A stretch of 64,000 nucleotides of DNA from Gammaproteobacteria bacterium (GTDB taxonomy: Bacteria; Pseudomonadota; Gammaproteobacteria; Steroidobacterales; Foliamicaceae), in NCBI GenBank assembly GCA_009838035.1, contig VXSK01000002.1, positions 310,001-374,000 on the forward strand, written 5' to 3'. The translations under genes were made by a program, and so were the position numbers. Shown here in pieces: positions 35,808-45,590 of the stretch; the stretch's first letter is position 1, and each line of letters begins with the position of its first letter. The notes below the pieces were generated by a model, which saw nothing but the letters and a program-made list of their open reading frames with translations, did no database searches and was not told the DNA's origin.

Positions 35808-37603
35808 GACAGCATCTGGAACCACGCCTTGATCTTGAGCGACATCAGTCGGCGCCGCTCGGCAAGGAAGTCGTCGTATCCGGGAACGTCCCCGTGAATT
35901 AAGCACTCGGGCAGGCAGTTTTCAACGAGGTTTTCAGAGAGACGGTCCCGGTCACTAATCCCACCGTACTGCCGATCACCTCCGTTGACCTGTTCCAACA
36001 GTTGAGCGAAATAGATTCCAGGCGGTGTGTCCCCAATTGCGATGTTGATCTCGCTCTGCGCGATAACGAAGTTAGCGATCTGATTGTAACGACCGCGGGC
36101 CAATCCTTGCTTCTGCAGGTACTTACGCGGAAAGACATGGTGCCGATCGCCACGGTTCAGCAGCAAGTCACGAACGGTGATGTCTGTAGAAAGAAAGCCT
36201 CTGTCGCCGAGCCGCGCCTGCGCAGCTTGATAGGCCACGAAATACGGACTCGTTGAAGACGAGGTATCCATAAGCTGCGGCAGCATGCCCGTCCAATAGG
36301 TGTCGGGCAGTTCGTTCTCGATCACGGTTTCGGTGTAGACGGTCAGCCCCTGAGCCGCAATCTGGCGGATGTCTAAGTCAAAAGCGGTCTCAGGATTTCC
36401 GGAATAACGCTGCGTGAGAATCGACATAACGTACCAGCGCCGCACGAGGCGTTCGAGGTCGTGCGCTGACAGTCCCTCCGATCGGCCGCGAAGGTAGATG
36501 ATGTAGGCAAAGTTGACCGCGTTCTGGCTACGGATCAGATTGGAGGTTAGAAAGCCAGTAGAACGTAGAATCATCGTCAAACGATCGAAATGTGTCCGGT
36601 TCATGAAGGCACTGATGCCATTACGCAGCTTGGAGAAAGACTGTTCGACAATCGCCTCCTCGTAAGCTCGCGTCTCAAAGTTCCGACCCGATAGCAGCGC
36701 CACTAGGTCGCCTAGCTTTCCTCGCCCAAACTGCGACGTGAACGCAACGCGCAGCATGTCGGTGTACGTCGGATCGTACAGATCGTCGGTGGTGTCCTTG
36801 AGCCACTTAATCTTCGGCCAAAACTCCGATGCAGCAAACTCCGGGTCACCCTTTTCGATCCTCGAGTGGTATTCGGGCGCCACGGCGAGATGGCAGAAGT
36901 AGTCAATTGCCTTGCGCAAGACGTTACCGCCGTAAGTCTCGTTGACGGCGATCTTTGACATGGCGAAGTCGGCCTGCGAAAGCGGCGTGCCGGCGGAGTT
37001 CACGCGGATGAATATCTCGGTGACTGTCTCGATGTCCAGGTCTTCCGCCAGTTCAATAAGCCCCACATGGTTGTTGACGATCTTGCCTACCTTCTGCAGC
37101 ACATTCCCCACCTTTTTCCGGTCGGTGCCCGGATTACCTTCAACATATTGCTCGACAAGCGCAAACAAATCCGCGTCCGGCGCGAATATCTTCGTTACAT
37201 CGTCAATCCAGCTAGTATCCTTTCGGATAGCTGGATTGCTGACCTCGAATCGATTTTCGACTGGGTGGAACGCGATGCGTATACGAACGGTCCGATACTC
37301 TTTGGTCAGGACTTCTTGTCCAAGCAACGCAGCCATCAATGCGGTAACGCGTTGCTGGCCGTCGATCAGAATTCGCTTGCCTGCGGACCTCGTGCCGTCC
37401 TTGAGCCGGATTGTAGGATTGCGCCATGAGATCAGGTAGCCAACTGGGTAGCCCTGATAGAGAGAGTCAAGCAGATTGCGGACCTTTGTCGCATCCCAGA
37501 CGAAGGGTCGCTGAATTTCGGGAATGGCGATTTCCCCGGATTTCACCCAAGTCAGCAGGGTTTCAATAGGGTGTGGCGTAACCGAATAGCGTTGCGTGGC
37601 CAT
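35804..37603 (-). CDS. DUF262 (GmrSD/BrxU-like) protein with C-terminal HNH-type motif
   Basis: A 599-residue protein. The N-terminal DUF262 fold shows [12 protein letters not shown] (about 26-37) and LIDGQQR (about 78-84), the nucleotide-binding DGQQR motif. The C-terminal part has [14 protein letters not shown] (about 482-495), then [14 protein letters not shown], matching the His-Asn pattern of DUF1524 HNH nucleases. Related GmrSD-family enzymes cut glucosylated or hydroxymethylated phage DNA. It lies between hsdM and hsdS and is coupled to both by overlapping codons. Confidence 0.88.
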   Translation of the reverse strand: MATQRYSVTPHPIETLLTWVKSGEIAIPEIQRPFVWDATKVRNLLDSLYQGYPVGYLISWRNPTIRLKDGTRSAGKRILIDGQQRVTALMAALLGQEVLTKEYRTVRIRIAFHPVENRFEVSNPAIRKDTSWIDDVTKIFAPDADLFALVEQYVEGNPGTDRKKVGNVLQKVGKIVNNHVGLIELAEDLDIETVTEIFIRVNSAGTPLSQADFAMSKIAVNETYGGNVLRKAIDYFCHLAVAPEYHSRIEKGDPEFAASEFWPKIKWLKDTTDDLYDPTYTDMLRVAFTSQFGRGKLGDLVALLSGRNFETRAYEEAIVEQSFSKLRNGISAFMNRTHFDRLTMILRSTGFLTSNLIRSQNAVNFAYIIYLRGRSEGLSAHDLERLVRRWYVMSILTQRYSGNPETAFDLDIRQIAAQGLTVYTETVIENELPDTYWTGMLPQLMDTSSSTSPYFVAYQAAQARLGDRGFLSTDITVRDLLLNRGDRHHVFPRKYLQKQGLARGRYNQIANFVIAQSEINIAIGDTPPGIYFAQLLEQVNGGDRQYGGISDRDRLSENLVENCLPECLIHGDVPGYDDFLAERRRLMSLKIKAWFQMLS

Positions 37604-39579
37604 CAGCCGGCAGACCCAAGTATTTCTTCCAGCAACCCTTCGGTGTCCCGCCCTACCGCAAGGATGTCAGCCCGGATCTCGTGCAGCGTCCGCATAGGCT
37701 GCTGTTTGTAGAAGTAGCGGTTGAAACTGATCTCGTAACCGATTTTCACGCCGTTGGGCCGGTACCACGCATCTGGAGTGTAAGGCAGGACCTCGCGGCG
37801 AAAGAAGGCTTCGATACCGCCGTCTTCCTTGAGCGGAATATGCTCAGTATCGCGCAGGCTCGTGTCCGGCTCGTACTCGACAACGACCGACTGGCCGTCA
37901 ATATTGTCCTCGAATAGTCCGTGCAGCGGGTCGGCTTCCGTGCCACGCTTGTGAACCCGCTTGACAACGCACGGTGCGTCTTCGCTGCGCGTGCCATGTT
38001 CCTTGAGCATCTTGATCTCGGCTGCCGTGTAGGCGCGCCTTTCGGCGCCTTCGATCCGTAGCGGCTTATCGACCGTCACCTTCCAGTAGCCGAAGGCTTC
38101 ATTATCGAAGATCTTGCTCTGTTCCGTCTCCTCGAAAGCCAAGAACGTCTCGCAGATTCGCTCAATGTCGTCCTCGCCGAGTTCGCAGTTCTTCTTGCCG
38201 AGATTCTTGCGTAGTAGGCGATACCAGATAGTCGCGTCAATCAATTGAACTTTGCCGCGCCGGTGCTCAGGCTTGCGGTTAGTCAGCACCCATACGTATG
38301 TGGCGATGCCCGTGTTGTAGAACAAGTTGAGCGGCAGCGCGACAATTGCTTCGAGCCAGTCGTTCTCGATGATCCAGCGACGGATGTTGCTCTCGCCCTG
38401 CCCTGCGTCGCCGGTGAATAGCGAACTGCCATTGTGGACCTCCGCGATGCGGCTGCCCCGCCGGGTGTGCCTCTTCATCTTGGATAGCTTGTTCGCGAGG
38501 AAGAGCATTTGGCCGTCGCTCACGCGCGTGACCAGCGAGTATTCCGGATCGCCATCGTGCTCAATCAGAAAGCGCGGATCGCGCATGCTCTTCTTGCCAC
38601 CCATGCGCTCAAGATCGGTCTTCCAGCTCTTGCCGTAAGGTGGATTGGAGAGCATGAAATCGAACTCGCGGGAGGGGAAAGCGTCGTTTGCCAATGTCGA
38701 ATGCTCCGGGCCGCCCACGATGTTGTCGGCCGCTTCGCCTTCACCCTTCAGCAAGAGATCAGCCTTGCATATGGCGTACGTCTCGGCATTGATCTCCTGA
38801 CCGTAGAGGTGCGTAGAGACCTGCTTACCGCGCTCGTCGGCGAGTTCCCGTAGCGTCTCCTCGGCCACAGTCAGCATGCCGCCGGTGCCGCAGGCGCCGT
38901 CATAGAGCAGATAGGTTCCGGATTCGATCCTGTCGCTAACAGGCAGAAAGACGAGCTTCGCCATCAGCCGCACGGCGTCCCTTGGCGTCCAGTGCTCGCC
39001 AGCCTCTTCGTTGTTATCTTCGTTGAACCTGCGCACCAACTCCTCAAAGATCGTGCCCATCCCATGGTTGTCCAAGCCGGGACGGAGGACGGTACCGTCG
39101 GTGCCCCTTACGGGATCGGAACTCAGATTGATGTCCGGGGAGGTGAGTTTTTCGATCAAGGCGCCGAGTGCGTCGGCCCTGGAAAGGCGCGGGATCTGAT
39201 TGCGGAACTCGAAGCTATCGAGGATGTCCTGCACGTTGGGGGAGAATCCGTCGAGCCAAGCGCGAAAATCAGCTTCGAGTTGTTGGCGACTGGCACGCGC
39301 GCGCAGATCGCGAAGGGTGAACGGCGAAACGTTGTAGAACGCTTGGCCGGCCGCCTGGCGCAGAGCGGCATCCTGCTCGACAACGCCGGCGGCATCGAGC
39401 GAAGCCTTCATTTCGATGACGGCCGACTTGTTGTCTTCCAGCACGGCATCAAGACGGCGCAGCACTGTCATCGGTAGGATCACATCGCGATACTTGCCGC
39501 GCACATAGAGATCGCGCAGCACATCGTCGGCAATACCCCAGATGTAGTTCGCGATCCAGTTGAGGCCGCTGTTGCTCAT
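37603..39579 (-). CDS. hsdM: Type I restriction enzyme DNA N6-adenine methyltransferase subunit
   Basis: A 658-residue HsdM. The helical N-terminal domain (about 1-160) precedes motif [13 protein letters not shown] (about 228-239) and the catalytic motif [12 protein letters not shown] (about 309-318). It methylates adenine in the HsdS-recognised site to protect host DNA. The ATG at 39579 (MSNSGLNW) fits the family N-terminus; 39636 is the first in-frame start. Its stop shares a base with the DUF262 start. Confidence 0.94.
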   Translation of the reverse strand: MSNSGLNWIANYIWGIADDVLRDLYVRGKYRDVILPMTVLRRLDAVLEDNKSAVIEMKASLDAAGVVEQDAALRQAAGQAFYNVSPFTLRDLRARASRQQLEADFRAWLDGFSPNVQDILDSFEFRNQIPRLSRADALGALIEKLTSPDINLSSDPVRGTDGTVLRPGLDNHGMGTIFEELVRRFNEDNNEEAGEHWTPRDAVRLMAKLVFLPVSDRIESGTYLLYDGACGTGGMLTVAEETLRELADERGKQVSTHLYGQEINAETYAICKADLLLKGEGEAADNIVGGPEHSTLANDAFPSREFDFMLSNPPYGKSWKTDLERMGGKKSMRDPRFLIEHDGDPEYSLVTRVSDGQMLFLANKLSKMKRHTRRGSRIAEVHNGSSLFTGDAGQGESNIRRWIIENDWLEAIVALPLNLFYNTGIATYVWVLTNRKPEHRRGKVQLIDATIWYRLLRKNLGKKNCELGEDDIERICETFLAFEETEQSKIFDNEAFGYWKVTVDKPLRIEGAERRAYTAAEIKMLKEHGTRSEDAPCVVKRVHKRGTEADPLHGLFEDNIDGQSVVVEYEPDTSLRDTEHIPLKEDGGIEAFFRREVLPYTPDAWYRPNGVKIGYEISFNRYFYKQQPMRTLHEIRADILAVGRDTEGLLEEILGSAG

Positions 39580-39727
39580 CCGTTGTGCGTCCGTTCGTCC
39601 AACAATTATTTTGGGCCATGCATCTTGCGTGTGCACGATATTATTGGGATTTTTTGGGTAGTTCGATCCGGCATCTGGAAAAAATTTTAGCTAGACCACT
39701 CATTCTCGACGGGCTGAAAATTTGCCT

Positions 39728-40297
39728 TTATTTCTTTGCGGTTTCCCACAACTTGTGGTGCTCGTCGGCCTTGAGGAAGAGCGCAACCAGACTTCCCTTC
39801 TTCAACATTAGATCCCGCTTCCCTAAGTCCTTTCTAAATTGGCGGAGCACATCGTCCCACACCAGCAAAATTGACATATCTCCTTTTTCTCGCTGGTCAA
39901 AGGTTGATAGATCGGCTTCCAATTTCAACCACACATCTATGGTTGCACCGTCGCCCCAAATGAGCAGGTTTCTTTTGAACTCAATCAGTTTTTCCGCCAG
40001 TTTCCTTTCGCTTAGGGGTCGTTGCCCAAGCTTCCCTGCGAGAAGATGCCGGTGCATCACGCCAACAAATTCGTTGTAGATCTTGCGCTTCTCTGAGAAG
40101 TGGCGAGAATCGATCTCTCGTGTCCGAATTGCGCGCTGGTTCCAAACGGCGACAACAAAAGCGACAACCGCAGCTATGATGCCGGCTTGAAATTCCGGTT
40201 CGGTCTTTGTGAGCGCTACAGCGAGCCAGACGATGCTTGCCAGACCAAGCGCCAAAAGTGCGAATGAGGCAATTCCAATCCAGAACTTATGCTTCAT
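39728..40297 (-). CDS. Two-helix membrane protein of unknown function (restriction island)
   Basis: About 189 residues. Two hydrophobic segments (FWIGIASFALLALGLASIVWL and AGIIAAVVAFVVAVW) lead into a charged cytoplasmic domain with no recognised fold. The start is the ATG at 40297 (MKHKFW); 40330 is an alternative. TCAAATAA at 40340-40347 and CCAAATAC at 40352-40359 lie just upstream and recall the elements upstream of hsdR, but spacing differs (12 rather than 11). It is 148 nt upstream of hsdM. Confidence 0.6.
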   Translation of the reverse strand: MKHKFWIGIASFALLALGLASIVWLAVALTKTEPEFQAGIIAAVVAFVVAVWNQRAIRTREIDSRHFSEKRKIYNEFVGVMHRHLLAGKLGQRPLSERKLAEKLIEFKRNLLIWGDGATIDVWLKLEADLSTFDQREKGDMSILLVWDDVLRQFRKDLGKRDLMLKKGSLVALFLKADEHHKLWETAKK

Positions 40298-40430
40298 AAA
40301 TATGTCTTTTGGGTTTGCAAATGAGGCCAAAAGCGACTATCAAATAAATTGCCAAATACTCGGGCAGTGCCTTTGCGCGGAACGCCAATCGATGCCCATA
40401 TCCATGTTCCGCCCCCTGGAGCTAAGTTTG

Positions 40431-41216
40431 CTAGTCACCAACCCAGCTTCGGATAAGACGAAAGAGCTTTAACAGAAGTGCTCCGGGAATCGCCGCCAGA
40501 AGTCCAAATAAAAGACATAGACCAGCGGCTACCCAAACCGAATCAATGAGCCATATCGCAAAAAGGTAGAAAATTAAGCTAAGCGCAGCACCCGCGAGCG
40601 CTGTGCTGCGTTGAGGGATTCCTAAGAATTCCTCTTGACGAGCTTGAAACTTGAGCTTCGCGCCCGTATGCACAATATCTAGCCACAAGTTGGGGTTTTG
40701 ATCTGTCGCAGGCACCGTCAAAAAAGTTAGCCGCACGATTTGGCCACGGTTCATAGTGGGCACAAGGTAGTCACGCTGCTTGAAATACCGTTCCTTTTGT
40801 TCAACGGTAGGCTCACTGCCAGGTTCAACCCTAATGAATTGCGCGAATTCGCTGGTCCAATGAATAGCGCGAGTGGTATCGACCATATAGGTAGTTTCGT
40901 TAAGAAGGTGCGCATCGTTTGTAAATACACGAACCAAAACGTTCTCGTAATCCTTCAAACTCGCGTTCTTTAGCTCCACGGTAGAAACGTAGAGTCGCGG
41001 AACCGGCGTATCATTCCAGGTTACAGCCACTGAACCTAAACTGTTGTCGCTTCCGGAAATGCCGATTCGCTCATGTTGGACAGAATACGAAAATAGACCG
41101 CGCTTGTTGCGAATAAGTTGAATAGTAATGGTCAATAGGCTGCCGAGGATCAAGCTGACCAAGCTTGAAAGAGCAACACTACCGGATAACCAACTAGGCA
41201 CAACTATTACCGCCAA
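40431..41216 (-). CDS. Membrane protein of unknown function (restriction island edge)
   Basis: A 261-residue protein: N-terminal membrane segment (SLVSLILGSLLTITIQLI), a central beta-rich, probably exposed domain of about 140 residues, then two C-terminal membrane segments (AGAALSLIFYLFAIWLI and AAGLCLLFGLLAAIPGALLL). No family recognised. It lies at the right edge of the island and reads toward hsdM. It could be an accessory or effector of the island or merely a passenger. Confidence 0.6.
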   Translation of the reverse strand: MAVIVVPSWLSGSVALSSLVSLILGSLLTITIQLIRNKRGLFSYSVQHERIGISGSDNSLGSVAVTWNDTPVPRLYVSTVELKNASLKDYENVLVRVFTNDAHLLNETTYMVDTTRAIHWTSEFAQFIRVEPGSEPTVEQKERYFKQRDYLVPTMNRGQIVRLTFLTVPATDQNPNLWLDIVHTGAKLKFQARQEEFLGIPQRSTALAGAALSLIFYLFAIWLIDSVWVAAGLCLLFGLLAAIPGALLLKLFRLIRSWVGD

Positions 41217-41349
41217 CCATCTAAATTGAGAACGGACGCGCTGCTTTCATCACGTAATACCACGGGCCCAACAAACGTGGTCAAAATGTGTCATGGGCCG
41301 GTCATTCTCATGGCACCGACGGTGACCGCGAGCAATCCGGTCAACTCTT

Positions 41350-41946
41350 TCATTGGGGCTCCGTATGCTGGAATCGATAGACGAACGCCGGGGGCATGTT
41401 CAGCGCGGCGACTCCGAGACATGACGCCTTGAGTCCGAGGCTGTCTAGCGTGCGCCTGCCCACGGGGCAAACGCCGCCGTAGGTGAACTGATGAAAGGCC
41501 CCACCCTCGCCGAGCAGCGCGAAGGCCGCAGCCAGCACCCGGCGTTTTCCGGCATTTGAAAACAGCAGCAGCGGCAAGCCGCTGATAATGTAATCGACCT
41601 GGCCCGTCAGATCCTCCAGGTGCTCGCCCAGCGACAAGGCGTCACCATGCACGGTGCGGGCGCCGGGGAAGCGCTCCTTGAGCATTTCGACGAATCGCTC
41701 GTCACTGTCCACCAGGCAGAGGTCCTGTTCGGCTACGCCCGCATTCAGGATTGCCCTGGTCAGCGCGCCCGTTCCCGCTCCCACCTCGACAACGCGTGTG
41801 CCGGCCCCGCAGCCGCGCGCCATGAGCCGGCCGAGCGACGCGCCGCTGGGCACGACGGCGCCCACGGAACGCGGATCGCTGACCAGGCTGCGAAAAAAAC
41901 CGCCAAGCTGGCCGTTGCCGTTCGGCTGGAAGCCGTTGCTCGTCAC
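41350..41946 (-). CDS. Small class I methyltransferase (phospholipid N-methyltransferase-like)
   Basis: A 198-residue protein resembling PmtA/rRNA dimethylase-type methyltransferases: GAVVPSGASLGRLM, motif I VVEVGAGTGALTRAIL, acidic LVDSDER, GDALSL and DYIISGLPLLLF as the NPPF-like motif IV. Methylation of phosphatidylethanolamine is a common role of this family, but the substrate is not shown here. The start is a GTG at 41946 that overlaps the stop of the upstream gene. It lies outside the restriction genes by a 133-bp gap. Confidence 0.8.
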   Translation of the reverse strand: MTSNGFQPNGNGQLGGFFRSLVSDPRSVGAVVPSGASLGRLMARGCGAGTRVVEVGAGTGALTRAILNAGVAEQDLCLVDSDERFVEMLKERFPGARTVHGDALSLGEHLEDLTGQVDYIISGLPLLLFSNAGKRRVLAAAFALLGEGGAFHQFTYGGVCPVGRRTLDSLGLKASCLGVAALNMPPAFVYRFQHTEPQ

Positions 41947-42734
41947 GCCGGATCCTGTTGCAGATACTGCAAGGCGTCGCGCCAGATTCCGACCTCGGGA
42001 GTGATGGCGTTAAGGACCGTGAAGGTCTTGTTGATGGCCTTTTCGCTGACCGCGCATTCGACCAGCACCGAGGCGCTGTCCTCCCGGCAGATCATGAACG
42101 GCCCGCCCGGCGGGATGGGCGATTGCAGGAGCATGATGCCGTATTCGCCGCCGGGCCTGTCCGAAAGACCGGGCGTGCGCGAAATGGTGTAGTGGATTCC
42201 GGCAGCGCGCAGCGCCGCTTCGCCCCTGGCCTTGGCGTCCATCGAGGGAGCGAGTGCCTCGGGCATCCAGCCGGCCGGCGACCGCCCGGCGGATGAAAGC
42301 AGAACGAAGCGCTTCACGCCCGTTCGTATGGCCACGTCCGCCGTATCGGCAACGCCCGTGTGATAGACGTCGTACAGGTCGCTGACTTCGACTTCGGAAA
42401 AAGTCACGCCCACCGCATAGATAAGCGCATCCACGCCTGCAAGCGCCGGACCCAGGGATTCCGGCCTGCGCACGTCGGCGCTGATCCAGGTCACGCCGTC
42501 CTGCGGCGGCCGCTCGCCGGCGCTCCTGGAAATGCCATGCACGGCATGCCCGCGCGCGAGGAGATCGCCGACAATGAACTTGCCGGTGCGCCCGGTCGCG
42601 CCCAGAACGGCAATGGTCAGAGGGGTTTCGCCAGCGGCGCGCGACGGATCGGCGGCGGCGGAAAGCCTGGCGCCCAGAAGGGCGGACGAGCCCAGGGCGA
42701 GACCGTTGAAGAGGATGGTGCGGCGTGTGGTCAT
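41943..42734 (-). CDS. Tat-leader NAD(P)-binding oxidoreductase (NmrA/SDR-like)
   Basis: A 263-residue protein. The leader MTTRRTILFNGLALGSSALL has twin Arg, and then TIAVLGATGRTGKFIVGDLL is the NAD(P)-binding glycine motif of atypical short-chain dehydrogenases. The ATG at 42734 is used because the upstream start at 42764 adds a non-signal stretch before the leader. Family members bind a dinucleotide and act as reductases or redox sensors. It is 38 nt from tRNA-Lys and coupled to the methyltransferase behind it. Confidence 0.8.
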   Translation of the reverse strand: MTTRRTILFNGLALGSSALLGARLSAAADPSRAAGETPLTIAVLGATGRTGKFIVGDLLARGHAVHGISRSAGERPPQDGVTWISADVRRPESLGPALAGVDALIYAVGVTFSEVEVSDLYDVYHTGVADTADVAIRTGVKRFVLLSSAGRSPAGWMPEALAPSMDAKARGEAALRAAGIHYTISRTPGLSDRPGGEYGIMLLQSPIPPGGPFMICREDSASVLVECAVSEKAINKTFTVLNAITPEVGIWRDALQYLQQDPA

Positions 42735-42772
42735 GGCAGTACCCGGCCCGCTCGGCGGCTCCACTTTCAGTG

Positions 42773-42845
42773 TGGGTCGTGCAGGAATCGAACCTGCGAC
42801 CTACTGGTTAAAAGCCAGCTGCTCTACCAACTGAGCTAACGACCC
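42773..42845 (-). tRNA. tRNA-Lys (TTT)
   Basis: The reverse strand folds with acceptor GGGTCGT pairing with ACGACCC, D-arm TAGCTCAGTTGGTAGAGCA, anticodon loop CTTTTAA with TTT, and T-arm AGGTTCGATTCCT. The discriminator is A; the 3' CCA is not encoded. It follows cpoB directly, as lysine tRNA follows the tol-pal-cpoB block in several gammaproteobacteria. Confidence 0.95.
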
Positions 42846-42855
42846 GTGGCGCGCA

Positions 42856-42861
42856 ATTGTA
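42856..42861 (-). promoter_or_regulatory. Possible -10 element of tRNA-Lys
   Basis: TACAAT on the reverse strand ends 10 nt before the tRNA 5' end and is followed by a GC-rich stretch (TGCGCGCC). No good -35 was found at the proper distance, so the tRNA could instead be read from the tol-pal transcript. Confidence 0.35.
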
Positions 42862-42870
42862 GCTGCTGGG

Positions 42871-43698
42871 TCAGCGGGAGCGGGCCTCGATCTGGGCCAG
42901 TCGGATAGTCGCGAGGTTGGCGGCGTCGGCGCCGGCGAAATCCTCGCGCACGCGCTCGAGCGTGGCGGTGGCCGTTTCCGTATCGCCCAGTTCATCCTGG
43001 GTGTATCCGAGCTTGAGCAGGGCGTCCGGGAGCTTGCTGGAATCCGGGTAGTCGGACACGACCCGGGCGAACTCCGCGCCTGCTTCCTGGTACTGGCCCT
43101 GCACGTAGAAAGTCTCCCCCAGCCAGTAGCGGGCATTGGCCGCCAGACCTCCGCCGGGACTGGCTTCGAGGTAGCGCATGAATTCGGCACCGGCCTCCTG
43201 GTAACGGGCCTGCCCGAGCAGTTCGCGCGCCTGTTCGTAGTTATCCTGGCTGCCGGCCGCAATCGCGGGCTCCGTGACCTCCGGGGGTTGATCACCCGAA
43301 ACCGCACTGTCGGCTACGTCCGCAGCATCGCCCGGAGCCTGCCCTGTCGCGTTCTGCGGTACCGCCGGCGCGGGCGTGAACCCGCGGGCCTCCATCGCGG
43401 CCAGGCGTTCCTCCAGCGCCGTGAACTGGCTGCGCCGCAGCTCGGCGTTGCGCCGCAGGTCCTCATCCATACGCTCGACGGCGTCGCGCAGCGCCTGTAT
43501 CTCGCGCCTGAGTTCATCCTGGGCGTTGATCAGAGCGACCACGTTGTCGGCGCGGATCTGCTGCTCCAGCACGCCCACCCGGGTCTCCAGTTCCTCCAGC
43601 ACGTCGCGGTCGCGGCGGCGTTGCGCATCGGCCGGCGCCGCCAGCACGGCGGCAAGCGCCAGCGCTACCGCCATGACCGGCCAGTCAGTTCGTTTCAT
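42871..43698 (-). CDS. cpoB: Cell division coordinator CpoB (YbgF)
   Basis: A 275-residue periplasmic protein: Sec signal (MKRTDWPVMAVALALAAVLAAPADAQ), an N-terminal coiled coil (about 30-110) that trimerises, a Pro/Ala-rich linker and C-terminal TPR units (YEQARELLGQARYQEAGAEF, YWLGETFYVQGQYQEA, ALLKLGYTQDELGDTETA). It links Tol-Pal to peptidoglycan synthesis during division. It overlaps the pal 3' end by 14 nt. Confidence 0.92.
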   Translation of the reverse strand: MKRTDWPVMAVALALAAVLAAPADAQRRRDRDVLEELETRVGVLEQQIRADNVVALINAQDELRREIQALRDAVERMDEDLRRNAELRRSQFTALEERLAAMEARGFTPAPAVPQNATGQAPGDAADVADSAVSGDQPPEVTEPAIAAGSQDNYEQARELLGQARYQEAGAEFMRYLEASPGGGLAANARYWLGETFYVQGQYQEAGAEFARVVSDYPDSSKLPDALLKLGYTQDELGDTETATATLERVREDFAGADAANLATIRLAQIEARSR

Positions 43699-44284
43699 AT
43701 ACCAACTCCACACGACGATTCTGCGACCATGCCATCTCGTCGGCTCCCTCCGCGGCCGGACGTTCCTCGCCGAAACTCACCGCATTCAATTGTGCACCGG
43801 CCGCGCCCAGCGCGGTCAGTGCCTGGGTCACGGCGTTCGCCCGGCGCGATCCAAGCGCCAGGTTGTATTCGGGTGTGCCGCGTTCGTCCGCATGCCCCTC
43901 GAGCCGCACGGTCTGCCCCTGGTTGGCCGCCAGCCAGGCGCCGTGAGCCTGGAGAATCTGGCTGTACTCCTCGCGGATCGAGCTTCGGTCATAGTCGAAA
44001 TAGATCACCAGCGTGCCCTGGGGACCGCCGATCCAGTCGCCGCTGGCGCTGCGCCCGGGCTCGATGGCGACCGGCGGCCCCTCCCGGTTGATGACCGTGC
44101 CGCTGGCGATGGCGCCGCTGCCCGCGCCGGCGGCGGTGGCGCCGCCGTCGGCTGTTGCGGTGCCGGAGCCGGCCGGTTCCGGGCCCGGCTCAGGCCCCGC
44201 CGTAGTGCCGGAAGTTTCGCAGGCTGCAAGCACGACGGCCAGAAGGATGGGCAGGCAGGCTTTGGTTTTTCTCGGAAATTTCAT
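43685..44284 (-). CDS. pal: Peptidoglycan-associated lipoprotein Pal
   Basis: A 199-residue outer-membrane lipoprotein with lipobox LAAC (Cys22), a Gly/Ala/Pro-rich linker (about 25-75) and an OmpA-like peptidoglycan-binding domain (IYFDYDRSSI, LEGHADERGTPEYNLALGSRRA). It anchors the outer membrane to the cell wall and is released by TolB. It lies 28 nt behind tolB. Confidence 0.95.
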   Translation of the reverse strand: MKFPRKTKACLPILLAVVLAACETSGTTAGPEPGPEPAGSGTATADGGATAAGAGSGAIASGTVINREGPPVAIEPGRSASGDWIGGPQGTLVIYFDYDRSSIREEYSQILQAHGAWLAANQGQTVRLEGHADERGTPEYNLALGSRRANAVTQALTALGAAGAQLNAVSFGEERPAAEGADEMAWSQNRRVELVYETN

Positions 44285-44312
44285 GATGGTGATCCTTGCA
44301 TCTTGGTTGCAG

Positions 44313-45590
44313 TCAGTTTTCGTAGGGCCCCCACGCCGGTTCGCGGAGGATTCCCTCGGGTGAGCGCAGCAGGCGCATTACGCCGCTGTCGATGAAATAG
44401 ACGCCCAGGCCCCTGCCGGCGGTCGTGCCCGCGCCGAAGATCAGGGCGCGGCCGTTGGGGGCGAAACTCGGCGACTCGTCCAGCGGGCCGTCGGTAAGCA
44501 GGCGCAGCGACTCGTCGCGCAGATCCATAAGGCCGATCCTGAAGCGCCCGTCCTGCTGGTGCACGATCGCCATCTGGTTCCGGTCAGGCTGCAGCCGCGG
44601 TCGCGCGTTGTACGAGCCGGTAAAGCTGACGCGTTGCGCCCGGCCGCCCCGAGCCGGCACGACGTACACCTGCGGGCCGATGCCGCGGTCGGAGGTGAAA
44701 TACACGCGGTCGCCGTCGGCGGAAAACTCGGGCTCGGTCTCGACGGCGGCATGGCGCGTCAGGCGCTGCGGCGAGCCCCCATCTATCGAGTAGATATAGA
44801 TGTCGCTGTTGGCGTTCACGTTCCGGGCCACCGCCAGGGACCTGCCGTCGGGCGACCAGGCCGGAGCGCTGGCCGAGGTCCGGTCCGGCGACAGGGGCCG
44901 GCGCTGGCCGGTCGCGACCTCCTGAACGAAGACCTCGGCGTAGCCGGCTTCGAACGACACGTACGCCAGGTAGGCGCCGTCCGGCGACCAGCTCGGCGAC
45001 ATGATGGGGTCGGTCGAGCGCAGCACCACGATCGGATTGTGGCCGTCGGCATCGGCCACGATCAGCCGGAATTCCTCGCGGCCCGGCGTGACCTGCACAT
45101 AGGCCAGGCGGGTGGAGAACATCCCGCGCGCGCCGGTCAACTGCTCGTACACTAGGTCGGCGATACGGTGGGCCGTGGCGCGAAACGCGTCCCGGGAGCT
45201 TTGCAAGCGGTACACAAGGAGCGATTCGCCCGCAAAGACGTCCACCAGCTCGAACTCGACGGTCGGGTTGGCTTCGCTGCCCGAAACATGGCCCACCAGC
45301 ACGGCCTCCACGTCCATGATGCGCCAGTTGGTCAGGCGCATTTCCGAAAAACGGGTCGGCCGGGTAATCATGGTCTCGCGACCCATCGGCGCGAACTGTC
45401 CGGTGCGCTCGAGGTCGGCCTCCACGATCTCGGCGAAGTCATACGTCAGCCCCAGCGTCACGCGCCACTCGAAGGGAACTACCGCAATGGGGATGGCCCG
45501 CTGGGTGGAGCGGGTGATGACGACGTCGAGCTGCGCCGAGGCCGCCAGCGGCAGGAGCGCGAAAACGGCGAGCCAGAGCGCCCGGATCAT
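44313..45590 (-). CDS. tolB: Tol-Pal system beta-propeller protein TolB
   Basis: A 425-residue periplasmic protein with a signal (MIRALWLAVFALLPLAASAQ), an N-terminal alpha/beta domain (about 22-160) and a WD40-like propeller whose blades carry SWSPDGAYLAYVSF, AWSPDGRSLAV, EFSADGDRVYFTSD and SFAPNGRALIF. It binds Pal and TolA. It shares one base with the tolA stop (TAATG). Confidence 0.96.
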   Translation of the reverse strand: MIRALWLAVFALLPLAASAQLDVVITRSTQRAIPIAVVPFEWRVTLGLTYDFAEIVEADLERTGQFAPMGRETMITRPTRFSEMRLTNWRIMDVEAVLVGHVSGSEANPTVEFELVDVFAGESLLVYRLQSSRDAFRATAHRIADLVYEQLTGARGMFSTRLAYVQVTPGREEFRLIVADADGHNPIVVLRSTDPIMSPSWSPDGAYLAYVSFEAGYAEVFVQEVATGQRRPLSPDRTSASAPAWSPDGRSLAVARNVNANSDIYIYSIDGGSPQRLTRHAAVETEPEFSADGDRVYFTSDRGIGPQVYVVPARGGRAQRVSFTGSYNARPRLQPDRNQMAIVHQQDGRFRIGLMDLRDESLRLLTDGPLDESPSFAPNGRALIFGAGTTAGRGLGVYFIDSGVMRLLRSPEGILREPAWGPYEN

